Source: Berberis thunbergii
Lineage: Eukaryota > Streptophyta > Magnoliopsida > Ranunculales > Berberidaceae
Length of the DNA stretch: 64,000 nucleotides
Reading direction: 5' to 3'
Assembly (NCBI GenBank): GCA_003290165.1
Contig: QNQO01000524.1
Location: 186,001 to 250,000 of the forward strand
This document shows positions 24,859-35,266 of this stretch, one piece after another. A program made the translations under genes and the position numbers. The notes under the pieces are model-generated. The model was not told the DNA's origin and did not search any database. It saw only the letters and a list, made by a program, of their open reading frames with translations. How positions within the stretch are numbered: position 1 is the first letter of the stretch; each line of letters begins with the position of its first letter.

Positions 24859-25410
24859 AGAGGGGAGGGAGGGGCGAAATGGAAAATACTTATTAGTTGA
24901 TAATAATAGTTAGGTAAAGCCAAAAAAAATTTACCTGAGCTAGTAACTAATATAAAAATACATTGCATATATCAAATTGGATCCAATGTAGTCAAATTTT
25001 AAGTCAAAATAAGATCAGTATCGATAACCTTAGCAATGAGCAAACGAGTATAATAACTAGAATATATAACTAATATCGCACAATAATTAGGATGAGTATC
25101 TAGGTGAAGCTAATTTTTTTTTAACTTTGCGAACCTAATATGATCATAATACAATTTCATAGAAAAAATAGCATATATGAGGCTCAAATGTTTGCAATTA
25201 CTAATAAAATTGCATTGAAAATAAAATAAAAATGCACTTAAAGAGTATCGAACTCAGGTATTTTATCAAAAATAATAAACCTACAACCACTACACCAACA
25301 AAGACATGTTCAAATAGTTGTACAAACAATTTTTATATTGTATTCTACATTATATAATCGATTTTTTAAGACTAAAGTATATATTCTAAAAAAAGGTTTT
25401 AAAATTAAAG

Positions 25411-25447
<37 letters not shown>

Positions 25448-26694
25448 TGATGCATGTTCAAGATTTCAAGATCAGGATGCGACTCTTATTGATTGAACCA
25501 ATTAATCTATGAATGCATCTAAATATGCTTAAGATCTCTAACCAGTTCAAGAACAATATCACTATACTCATCCTTCAAATGTTGTTTCAAGAACTCAATT
25601 CTACATGCAAAACCAACTTAGGGCCGGGCTCCCTAAATAATGTTAGTTCTTTTCAAATGGTTTAATAGTCAACAAGGCTGCTCCGGCTTGGCATTCATGT
25701 TAACCGTGCTCGTTTCATCTTTAATTTGTGTCTTGCCCATCTAAACTATGGGTTAATGCTTTTATGATCTCCATAAACACTGATCACCAACAATCTCTTT
25801 ACAAACTGAAATTTAATGAAGAAGTTGAAAACTTGAGGAGATAGAGCTAATTGTACAGAGCATTTAGTGAGGCAAAGGACGTAGGTATTGGAGTTCATGA
25901 TTCATGAGTACAATGGCACAGAGCAACATAACATGCATGGAGCAGCTTATAACTTGCCGGGCACTGCTCTTTAACCTTTCAGACTTCCAGTACACAGTAC
26001 CAACGCTTTGAGAAACAAAACACAATACTGTCCCAACAGAGGACGGACGTTTACACCACCACCAGTGGTTGTGGTTCATCGCATTCAAAACAAGGACGCG
26101 AGGACAGTCACGGCATTGCATGTAGTAGTAACCAAGTGCGTTTTAAAAGATGATATGAAATGGTTTCAAAATTTTGTCTGAAACTTAAACCACTGGTAAT
26201 TCCCTGTAAACAACAGCTTACAAAATATTACATGCCCTCATTGTTCACCTGTTGCGCATTTGCGAAGATTTAATAGTCACCCTAATCAATTACTTCAGTT
26301 GTTAACGGGACTACTAAACCACAAGAGTGTTTCCTACTCTTAACAATACCATGTATAGCCTGCAAGGGAGGAGCCACACGAAATTTGGCATTTGAATGAG
26401 CCAACATATATGTCGATTATCACTAAATGCCCACCCCACCATCAGAATAATATTCACTATCAATAAAATATATATATATACAAGCTTGGATGTATTTCAA
26501 CGTATTCAAAAAAACAATCAGGAGCGTAGACCATGATTTGTCATAAGATCAACGATGAAAGGCCAAAAGGCCTTTAAACTCAATCTATTTTGAAAGGTAA
26601 TTTCACATGTTTGGGTCTCAATTTGAGCTATTTCTCATCCACATTTTGGATAAAGTGCATGACTTTGACATTCAAAATCTATGTTAATTTAGAG
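24859..26694. other. Gene-free stretch with a second poly-G run
   Basis: A/T-rich sequence holding a 33-base G-run at 25413-25445. The sequence GGGCGGACT | CAGGATTTTAGTTG, once the hAT-like element A is removed, looks like the start of an older terminal-repeat element. If so, the two G-runs lie inside that older element. An open frame at 25864-26121 (minus) has no recognisable family. Confidence 0.45.
25413..25445 (+). repeat. Poly-G run of 33
   Basis: Thirty-three consecutive G residues after TTAAAGTT. Together with the run at 24836 this is a strong strand asymmetry of G over a 600-bp interval. Confidence 0.8.
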
Positions 26695-26871
26695 TAAATC
26701 TAGCCGGTTTGGTAAGTCGACTTGGTTTGCTTGTCTGACCGGCTTATTTACACATTTTGTCTCTCTTTTTTAAAACACAACCACAAACACTTCAAAGATA
26801 ATGGACAAAAGAGTAATTCTTGCCAGCTAGGCAAGCAAACCAGGCTAGCTTACCAAGCTGGCTAGAATTTC
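26695..26871. mobile_element. Foldback MITE with about 50-bp terminal inverted repeats
   Basis: The left arm begins TAAATCTAGCCGGTTTGG, and the reverse complement of the right arm begins AAATTCTAGCCAGCTTGG. The two stay alignable for about 50 bp (TTGGTTTGCTTG / CTGGTTTGCTTG). The centre is short and T-rich. No coding capacity. Its termini resemble those of the foldback at 28972-29144, so the two may belong to one family. Confidence 0.7.
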
Positions 26872-28111
26872 TGATTAACTTGATGTGGTTGTTGATGTAA
26901 TGTTTTTTATTGGCTCATATTTATTGGTTTTCAAAATTTACATACACAATTGAAAAAAGACCATCAAATGGTTGAATCTTTGACCTGTGATATTATCATA
27001 TCATAGTGTTTTTTCGTTGAACCAAAAATGTATTAGTAAGAAGATTGTAATTTTCCCTCAAACAATTTGCCTAAACATGTTGGACACGACCTAACGCAAT
27101 CATCATTGATATAGGGCTTAGGCATCTTTCCAGTAGAGTGTCACTATCCCACCACCTTAAAATTAATACAGAGTTTTTTTAACCCTGATGCCAATAATAG
27201 GAACTCACTCTCACGCTAACAATAAATATCCCAAAATTCTAGGGGTCACGAGAGGGAGCGATGGATGGGTGGTCACCCTTTTCATTCGCTCCCTAGCAAG
27301 GCTCTTAAATATCCACTTAAGTAACCTGTGGGAGGTTTGAGGCTTACAGTTTGAATAAATCAACAAAAAAAATTTGTGTCTGAAAAAAGTCCGTGATTTA
27401 GAAGATTGTAGGTCCACACTTAATAATCTTTTCTAGGACAATTGTCCAAGCGTGTGAACACAAGCTGGGGCAACCATTACCTTTTCATAGGTTAAACATA
27501 CTTCTAGCAGGGGAAATGCAAAATAAAATAAAAATTTTGCATCATTAATTTTGTCCCCACTTAACAACTCCAATGGAGGTATTTGATTTTTATCTCAAAT
27601 TGGCCTGACGAGTATCAAACCTTTAACTCGTGATATTATCCGTCACAATGTTTGTTGTTGAGACTAAAAGGCATTGGTATAAAGTGTCCGATGATAAATT
27701 CTCCTCGAAGGTTGCCTAAGCATCCGGGACACAATTTACTGTAGTCATTACCTTTCATGGGCTAGGTACATTTTCAGCATACCACATGGCTCAAAGTACC
27801 CATCGGATCGAATCCTTGCCATTTTTCATATACACATTGTGATGGATTAATCCAAGCAATTAGTCATTGTCTAAAATTCATTTCCAAATATTGCTTACTT
27901 TACTACAAGTAGACCCACCATCAGTGGTACATGATTATTTGTTCATCACGATTTAGGTTATTCTTATAAGCTATATTTGGTTTGAGTAATTGCTATAGTT
28001 TTATTTCCACATGTAAACTTAATAATCTAGAGATAACTGTGCACGAGAAGTCCACATGCGACTCCGCGAACTTTGCTACAATGCATCACAAAGCATTGCT
28101 AGCACTTGACC
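26872..28111. other. Gene-free stretch with a diverged dispersed repeat
   Basis: Sequence at about 26985-27100 and again at 27625-27760 shares the order GTGATATTATC, a GTTGA word, TTGCCTAA(A/G)CAT and a GACACA/GGACACG word, which suggests two old copies of one repeat. No gene recognised. Confidence 0.4.
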
Positions 28112-28430
28112 TGTGAGACCCTGAAGTGGGCGGATCTGAGGGCGAAGGGATTGGAGCCCAATAGGCCCGAGAGAGGTTGAACGAGCTACAAAAGGGGGAC
28201 ATAGTCTCACATCGCCTGGGTGTGAAAGGGGATGTGCTATATATGTGCGAGATTGGATCTCCATAGTAACAACGCATTTTAAAGTTGTACGGGTCAGTTG
28301 AACTCAGAGCGGATAATATTGTTACTGTGCGGATCGGATCGTTACAAAATGGTATTAGAGCCTGATCTAGCCAGAAACTGTGCGGATCGGATCGTTACAA
28401 AATGGTATTAGAGCCTGATCTAGCCAGAAA
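28112..28430 (+). mobile_element. TRIM-type LTR with tandemly doubled primer-binding region
   Basis: A 235-bp LTR-like block runs from TGTGAGACCC (28112) to GGATCGTTACA (28346). It contains the ACATAGTCTCACATCGCC and GTAACAACGCATTTT words typical of a common plant TRIM family. It is followed by TGGTATTAGAGCC (28350-28362), a close match to the initiator-tRNA-Met primer-binding site. A 53-bp unit (28325-28377) covering the LTR end and this site is repeated perfectly at 28378-28430. The sequence after it (GGTTGGATCCCTATAGTAAC) resembles the LTR interior again, so a truncated second LTR may follow. No protein is encoded, as expected of TRIMs. Confidence 0.65.
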
Positions 28431-28971
28431 TGTGCCAACGTGAGGTTGGATCCCTATAGTAACAATGCATTTCTTTTCGTCTATAAGACCATTTCTCATT
28501 TTAACTTCACATTCAACTTTTTTCTAAATTTAGGAGCAACCAACCATCATCTAAAATTTAAAATGAAAGATATATTTAAATAAATATGAAAAAATTAAAA
28601 TAGGAGATGTGATTGGAGTGATGAAGAAATAGAATGACCCCTAAATTTAACTTTTGGTTAGAATGAAAGATAATTGGTCACCCATTTTAATTTTTACTAT
28701 TGAAGATGCTCTAAGGTTTGGTGATAGGATTTTCAAAGCAACTGGAATGCATCATCGCAACATAGTGCTAGGGCATTCTCACACATTTTTTTACTATAAA
28801 TAACCAAAATGAGGCAAACACAAATTTTTTAATCCAAAAATAAAGAGATTAGACAACCCTATACAGCCCCACTTAAACATACAAAATGAGATCGAATCTT
28901 CTTAAACCTATCCCAGTCACAACCCCCATAAATAAACAACAAGGTAATTGTAGCATCTATCCAAAAACCGA
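28431..28971. other. Short gene-free stretch
   Basis: Apart from the partial LTR-like sequence at 28431-28475 mentioned under the TRIM, I see nothing here. Confidence 0.4.
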
Positions 28972-29144
28972 AATTCTAGCTGGCCTGGGTCAATCAATGA
29001 GGTTGTTGTCGGGAGTTGAATTTACATTTTTATCTCCCCCTTTTTAACAATCTTTTTGAAAAATATATTCAAAATAGGGGTGCAAAAATGTAAATTCACC
29101 TCCCAAACGGCAACCTCGCTTGTTGACCCAAGCCAGAAAGAATT
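28972..29144. mobile_element. Foldback MITE, 173 bp, about 55-bp arms
   Basis: The left arm begins AATTCTAGCTGGCCTGGGTC. The reverse complement of the right arm begins AATTCTTTCTGGCTTGGGTC. The arms remain alignable to GTGAATTTACATTTT, leaving a small AT-rich loop. Non-coding. The TCTAGC-GG-TGG start is shared with the element at 26695. Confidence 0.75.
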
Positions 29145-29581
29145 ACTCATCCACAAGTTAGAGAGGACTCTTTCACACATTTAGACTTTGTTTTTCTGAT
29201 AGTCTACCCATGCTTGTTATTTACTTGCTAATCTAACCTGTCGAACAATAATTCATTACCCTTTGCTTTTTGACAAACGATGTGGGCTCAATACTTGACC
29301 CACGCAACTTTATTATCAGATATACTATTCACACTTCATGACATTTCAACTAATTTAATATTGGAAAACTATCAGTACTTCACTTAATATGATAATCTAT
29401 GACTTGACAGGAACTTTAGCCTCATCTCCTCACTCTCTCTTGCTTTTTGGTTTCATCCATGATTCCTTGATAGTCAATATACTCAAGGTGTTTTGCATCC
29501 TCATTATCATTAGCCCTCCTTCAACATTTTCGCTTTAACATTCAATAGTAAGAGCTCTCTCGACTTTTTGACTCTAGTGGT

Positions 29582-29895
29582 GGTGTGTTTGGTTGCGTGA
29601 AATTTATATTATAAAATTTATGAAAAAATTCGTATATTTTAGATTAGTTTGAGGTATAATTTCATATCTATTATTTAATTTTATTATCAATTATGAGAAT
29701 GAAAGTCTCATGAATATAAGAATCACATGTCTTGAGAGACCAAAAAGTTAGATTTTTATATTTATAAAAATTTTATTCTCACAATTAATCACAAAATCAA
29801 ATGATGAATGTGAAGTGATATATCAATTTAGCCTAAAATGTAAAAGTCTCCTTATAAATTCTCATGATATAGGATTCCATGCAACCAAACACACC
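29582..29895. mobile_element. Tourist-like MITE, second copy
   Basis: Starts GGTGTGTTTGGTTGCG and ends GCAACCAAACACACC, the same terminal repeat as the element at 8830. The interior keeps the ACCATTAATCACAAAATTAAAT type block and the long self-complementary arms. A clean TWA duplication is not visible because the next copy abuts directly. Confidence 0.75.
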
Positions 29896-30190
29896 ATCCT
29901 ATACCATGGAAATTCATGAGGGAATCCTTATATTTTAGGCTAAATTGATATATCATTTACATTCACAATTTAAATGTGTAAGCAATGGTGGGAATAAAAG
30001 TCCTATGAACATGAGAATATCACTCATTGGTCTTCAAGACATGTGATTCTCATGAACATTAAAACTTCAATTTTCACCATTAATAATAAAATTAAATAGT
30101 GTATGTAGAGTTATACTTCAAATCAACCTAAAATATATGAGTTCATTCGTAAACTTTCGTAACATAAAATTTCATCCAACCAAACACACC
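29896..30190. mobile_element. Tourist-like MITE, third copy, head-to-tail with the second
   Basis: Starts at ATCCTATACCATGG, which corresponds to the position just inside the terminal repeat of the 8830 copy, and ends CCAACCAAACACACC. It therefore lacks its own left terminal repeat and follows the second copy directly, forming a tandem dimer. Confidence 0.7.
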
Positions 30191-30978
30191 ATAAATGTCT
30201 TCCACTTCTGATCGAGTGAGACAAATATACGCTGGTTGAATCATTTATATTGTGAAAATTGTTCTTCAACTTGTCAGTCGTCTTACACAAATGTGTATCT
30301 TCTCCACCTGTAAATCCACTATGAAGGCCTTTTAAAGATATTTTTTGTTTTTTCCAAAGCCAAGCGTGTCATCAGGGGATTTTAATAAAGTGTTTGCCAT
30401 TAGAATCTCAAATTATATATATTTAACTTCAAACATGCCGTTCTGTCAAATGCAACTGCTTTGTTGTTTGCTCCTGGGTCTATGATACAGTTCTAGCATT
30501 AATTGTTCGAATTAGAGTAAAAAATCAATTTATGAAATAACAATGCATAGATTTGTCTAATAAAATTGCTTTGCATTATACACATTAAGGAAACTTGAAT
30601 TCATTATGCACAAATATCACATTATCCAGGTAAAACACTTTATGGTAATGTAATGGATGGATCACTAATTACCGTTAAAACAGTCACTATCAGCAAATTT
30701 ATCCCAACGACCACCTCTCTTCACCACTTCACACTTCACTCATCAACTGAGAGTGAGAGTGAGAGTGACGTGATAGAGAGAGGAAAAAACAAACAAGAAA
30801 ATGGTTGCTTGTGGTCCTCACTCTCCCCTTTTCACCGTCCCTCCTTTTCATTACTCCTTCATCTTCCTCTTTCCACCACCTCTATATATATTTCCCACTT
30901 CTCTTCTTCACCTACCCATTCCACCAAAGTCTCTCACAAAATTCAAGAATCCATCACTCCAAGTCTAACCCCAAAGTC
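30191..30978 (+). promoter_or_regulatory. Upstream region of the SBP-box gene
   Basis: Contains a GAGAGTGAGAGTGAGAGTGA stretch (about 30750-30769) and a TATATATATTT box at about 30883-30893, some 90 bp before the ATG, with C/T-rich leader between. The TATA position suits a transcription start near 30915. The open frame at 30653-30982 overlaps this promoter and leader and is not a likely protein. Confidence 0.5.
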
Positions 30979-32614
30979 ATGAGCTTCAAGGGGAAGGCCA
31001 AGAATGAGCTGGTATTGGAGGAAGATGGGTATGAGGATGAAGAAGAGGGAATTGAGGTGGTGGGGTGTGGTGAGGATGATAAGAAGAAGAAACCCATGAT
31101 CAGAAGAGGCTCAAATGGCAGTGGTGGTGGTGGTGGTGGTGGTGGTGGGGTGGCGCCGCCTTGCTGTCAGGCTGAGAAGTGCACCTTTGATCTTCTGATG
31201 CGAAACGGTATCATCGGAGGCATAAGGTTTGTGAGCAGCATTCTAAGGCTCCCATTGTGATCGTGGCTGGTCTGAGCAGAGGTTCTGTCAGCAATGCAGC
31301 AGGTCAGCTATCCCTAATTTATTTTATTGCATTTGATCAAATTCAATTTTATTTTGGTGGGTTTTTATGTTTAGAATTTTTGATTAAATGGATGTGTTTA
31401 TAATGGTAAGAATCAAGGGTTGCAGGTTTTAGTTTTTAGTGTTTTGCTTACTTCAATGCTTGATCATGCTAATCATAGGGAATTAATGTGTTTATGAACT
31501 GATCACCCTTAGATTATTTGTAGAATGTTGTTGGTTTTGCATTAAAGCATTTGCTGTGGTTCCCGTTTACTCAGACATCATGTCGATATGGGTGGACATA
31601 AGACCATGGTGGTTCCCCCAAAAGGATGAGTTCATATGTACAGTGTATTTACCCAATCATGGTGGATGCTATTAGTTGGGAACTTAATTTTTCGTCCACT
31701 CCTCCATTGGAATAATTTTTCCTAGGGTGAGAGAAGAAGACACCGGCATTCGCCTCCCGTTAAACTGCAACAGATTCTTGAGTGAAATCAAATAAAGTGA
31801 AGTTATTTGCTTTAAAGAATGAGTCTCTCTAGAACAAACCGATCTGTGGATCAAAACAATTGAAAAGAATGCAGTTTATGGATCTTTAGAACAAACCGAT
31901 CTGTGAAATCAAGTTGTTGGTGGATTAGGCTGTTACTATTACCTTGGATTGAAATGGCCATCAAATTTGAATAGCAAGAAACCCATCCAAACCTTTGATT
32001 TTATTTTTTCATTATTTGAACACTTTTTCACTTTATTTGAAGAATCCTTCTGAAAATGGAGAAAGAAAATGTGATAAGCAGATCATATGTACAAGAATTA
32101 GTTTTTATCTATAAGAGAATCAAGATCTATTCTACTTTACATAGGCATCCAATTCATATCATGGCTTAGTAAACTCTGAAAGCCTGATTGCTAAATAAGC
32201 TTCATCAAATTTTTTGAAATGATTATGTAGTTTTATATATCAAATAAGTAGTTTACTTCTTGTAACATCAATCAAAGTCTTCTTTTGCCGCTATAATTTA
32301 ATTCATAATTATTGTTCACCGCTCTTCAGAATCTTTCTACATCCTTCTTTTTTCCGTATCATTCATCTTACAACTCTATATGCAGGTTCCATGAGCTATT
32401 AGAGTTTGATGAAGCAAAGAGAAGTTGTCGTAGGCGTCTGGCTGGACACAACGAAAGGCGCAGAAAGAGCTCTGCTGAATCTAATGGAGAAGGCTCAAGT
32501 GACAAAGGAGCCGACCCTCTGAAGGAAAGCCATTGCAGGCCAGCTAACCAAAATGGAGGATCCCTATGCCCATCTCTGGACATGCCAAACATTTTCAGAT
32601 CAGATAAGACCTAA
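30979..32614 (+). CDS. SBP-box transcription factor, SPL3/4/5 type (two frame breaks)
   Basis: SBP proteins bind GTAC cores and control phase change and flowering. Exon 1 is 30979-31302 and exon 2 is 32386-32614, with GT at 31303 and AG at 32384-32385. The junction falls inside the SBP domain at the usual CQQCSR|FHEL site. The N-terminus is acidic (EDEEEGIEV) with a poly-Gly run, then PPCCQAEKC starts the SBP domain. Exon 2 gives [20 protein letters not shown] and NERRRKSS, the second zinc site and nuclear signal. Exon 1 as given stops early at 31258. One base is missing near 31193-31195 (after GATCTT) and one near 31274-31275 (after GGTCTG), and between them the domain is readable in the shifted frame ([13 protein letters not shown]). 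The full product would be about 184 residues, close to SPL4/5. A pseudogene remains possible. Confidence 0.88.
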
Positions 32615-32626
32615 CTGATTCTAAGC

Positions 32627-32646
32627 ATGCTCTCTCTCTTCTGTCA
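32627..32646 (+). promoter_or_regulatory. miR156 target site in the 3' UTR of the SBP gene
   Basis: The sequence ATGCTCTCTCTCTTCTGTCA starts 12 nt after the stop. It equals the canonical SPL site of miR156/157 except for A instead of G at its first base, which pairs with the last base of the miRNA. SPL3, SPL4 and SPL5 carry this site in the 3' UTR at a similar place, which fits the gene call. Confidence 0.9.
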
Positions 32647-33146
32647 TCCAATCTCTGTGGGTTGAGGGTGGTGCCCATCAAAATCTATGTATTAAACTGT
32701 ATCTAATCATGAAAACTTAAGCACTCTAATATCCATCTTATTGTGGTATTGTTGGTGGGTTGTCTTATGTACTTCATGCGCTAGTCCAATAAATGTATCT
32801 ATTTAGGGGATGTGTTCATCTCTGGTTATGGGTTTTCTCACTTTATGAATGATCACTTGTAATTTATTTGAAGGGTTAGCAAAATCATTCCCCACTCAAA
32901 TAATCTAAACTCGTGCATCCAAAAGGAATGCAATTTTTATTGAAGTTAGGATGGGATCGTCTATCAAAACTGAAACCATTTATCTCAGCCTCCTCTTAGG
33001 AAAGTGAACTTCTCATGGGTCAGAAATCAGAGGTGCTCGTTGATGAGGGGGTCAGAAATCAGAGGTGTTCGTTGGGAACCCATCAGATCATGCCTAGGTG
33101 TGGAATCACAAAATGAGATCATAATCATGCTAAACTATATATATAT
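32647..33146. other. 3' flank of the SBP gene
   Basis: Probable 3' UTR and flank. A short direct repeat, GGGGTCAGAAATCAGAGGTG-type, occurs at about 33017-33034 and 33049-33067. Nothing else recognised. Confidence 0.4.
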
Positions 33147-33421
33147 CAGTGTTCTAAAATCGGTCTAGGTGGGCTGGGCGGGTAGGCGGCCACCTAGGCG
33201 GGTTTTTTAAATTTCTTTTAATTTTTTTTATCTCCAGTTCAAAATTAAAAAAAAATAGATAAATAAAGTTTGCATATAGATCTTGGCATTGAATTGGAAA
33301 TATATATATGTTATTATGCTTAAATTTTATAAATTATAATAAATAATTAAATAACCGCCTAGGCCCCCGCCTAGTCCTTTACTCGCGGCCCGCCTGACGC
33401 CTAGCGATTTATAGAACATTG
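33147..33421. mobile_element. Non-autonomous terminal-repeat element (MITE-like), 275 bp
   Basis: The left end CAGTGTTCTAAAATCG and the reverse complement of the right end CAATGTTCTATAAATCG match over about 16 bp. GCCTAGGCGGG words lie inside both ends. Flanking sequence is ATATAT on each side, so the exact target duplication is ambiguous. Non-coding. Confidence 0.65.
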
Positions 33422-33448
33422 CATATATTCTAGAAAAAAATGCATCAC

Positions 33449-33660
33449 TGAAAATAAATGTACACTAAACATTTAAGTATGCAAACTTTGAAGACTAATC
33501 CGTAACCCTAGCCTCATGGTTGAAATTCTGAAAAACTTGGTATTATTCTGAAAAAATTTGCATTCCCTGAAAATAAATGAACACTAAACATTTAAGATTT
33601 CCATTTTTGAAGATGAAACCTAAACCAGCCTCATGGTTGAAATTCTGAAAAACTTGGTAT
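33449..33660 (+). repeat. Tandem duplication, period about 118 bp
   Basis: A unit starting TGAAAATAAATG-ACACTAAAC and ending TTGAAATTCTGAAAAACTTGG is present twice (about 33449-33543 and 33568-33660) with a few differences in the middle. Confidence 0.75.
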
Positions 33661-34074
33661 GTGAGTATGAATGCCATTCATGAGAACCTTCAGGTCTCCA
33701 CTTGTTACTCTCCTTGAGTTAAACCAACATCTTAGGGAGAGTGGGGATTTTCTAGTAGGAGATTTGTGTTTTTTTTCCCAGGTTACGTATAGCTTAACGT
33801 GTTAGGTAAACAAGTTCTCTTATTACCATTTATTGCTATTAGGATTATTTTGTTGTCTTCTTCTGTAAATTCTTTGTTATTTGTTCTTCATAAATGGAAA
33901 CTGGTCGTTTCGAAGTAAAGAAAGGCAATAGAATCCTCAATGTAAATTATGAGACAATTTTTAACTTAAGCCATTTGGGGTTTTGTCCTAGACGCCTTTT
34001 ATGTGTTGGGAGGATAGTTTTCTGTCAGGGTTTGCATTATTAAATGTAGAAAAAGGACAAAAAGGGATTGTTAC

Positions 34075-35266
34075 ATGTTTAAAAGGACGGCTCACTTCAA
34101 AACTGCCTTTTCCGAAGAAATCCAATTTCAATTCTCAGCTCATCATTTTCATCTGAGCATGTTCATGGTAATTTCCCTTTATTTCCGTAATTCAGACTTA
34201 ATTTCATGATTGTGCATTTTTCACGTTCAGTTGAATTGATTATGAACTTTTGAAATAGAATTATATCATATTCGACCTGTATTTGTATTCGAATTTGGAA
34301 TGCGTGCACTTCATTCTTCAATGTGTTAATATGTCAACTCTCTCCTGAACTCTCCTTTACTGATATGCTTTTAATTAACTTTTCCTTGGCGTGTAGTTCA
34401 GATTCCATTGTTTCTTTTAACTTTGATGGATATCAATTGATTTGCAGGCTAGAATGCTTGATGTCACTTGTAGAAAACTCAATCGTTTTGGACATCAAGT
34501 TCCTTGGAAAGATTTTCTTCATTCTGGTAATACTTTGTGAACCTCTTCTGGGCTTTCTTTGTATATATATTATGATATTCTTTGGACAAAATTTTACAAG
34601 GCTAATGGCTTTTCTCTCTCGTGTTTTGTTATGATAGAAATAGTCATGGATTAAAACAAGTAAAAATTAAATTGTAAAAAAGGAAACATGAAAGGCTGAT
34701 GACTTGCAAGAAAATGAAATTCTTACATCTGAAACGTCAATATCATTTACCTTGGATCAGTACAGAGTTACCTATTGTACATCTACATGTCTACTTTATA
34801 TAATCTCGGGTAACAGTGTATTATCAGTTTGCTGATCTTCTGACTTTGATCTGCGTAGCAAAAATGAGTTCTAGTTCTTTAGTAGTTAGCATTATGGAAG
34901 ATGATCTTTGAGTTTTGCCTCATTTGATTTTGGCAAATGATAAAATTGGGGTTTCTTCTAATACCTATTACTGTACATTCATGGGGTCAGTCCTTAAACT
35001 AGTGGGCCTTGAAGTAAGGTGAATAACGGGCGAATCCTTTCTGAGTCCATCTTTCCATGGATGGTTTTCATATTGTACAAAATTATTTCCAAATTTATCA
35101 GGATGAGTCATTTTTTGTACCGACCAAAAAAAAGATGACAATCATGCTGCAGCTTTGTTGCTTTGTTGCTTTTGTTGTTTGGCTGTTAGTGTCGAAGCTA
35201 CTTGATCAGGATAATAGCACTCAAAGTCATCTTTATTGAATAATCTATGTTGCAGCAAAGCTATGA
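34075..35266 (+). CDS. Weak candidate: spliced small protein (60 residues), unrecognised
   Basis: Three segments join in frame with GT-AG borders. Exon 1 is 34075-34167 (donor GTAATT), exon 2 is 34448-34526 (acceptor TTTGCAG, donor GTAATA), and exon 3 starts at 35256 (acceptor GTTGCAG) with a stop at 35264-35266. Exon 2 encodes ARMLDVTCRKLNRFGHQVP and WKDFLHS, and the product ends AKL. That resembles a C-terminal peroxisomal signal, but three residues are weak evidence. I do not recognise a family. The chain was assembled by eye, and other exon choices are possible. Confidence 0.22.

Noticed and set aside
28327..28430. CRISPR-like direct repeat
   Set aside because: Only two adjacent copies with no spacer, and the unit is the end of a TRIM LTR; a eukaryotic context also rules it out.
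30653..30982. 109-residue plus-strand frame upstream of the SBP gene
   Set aside because: It overlaps the GA-rich promoter, TATA box and leader of the SBP gene and has no protein-like features.
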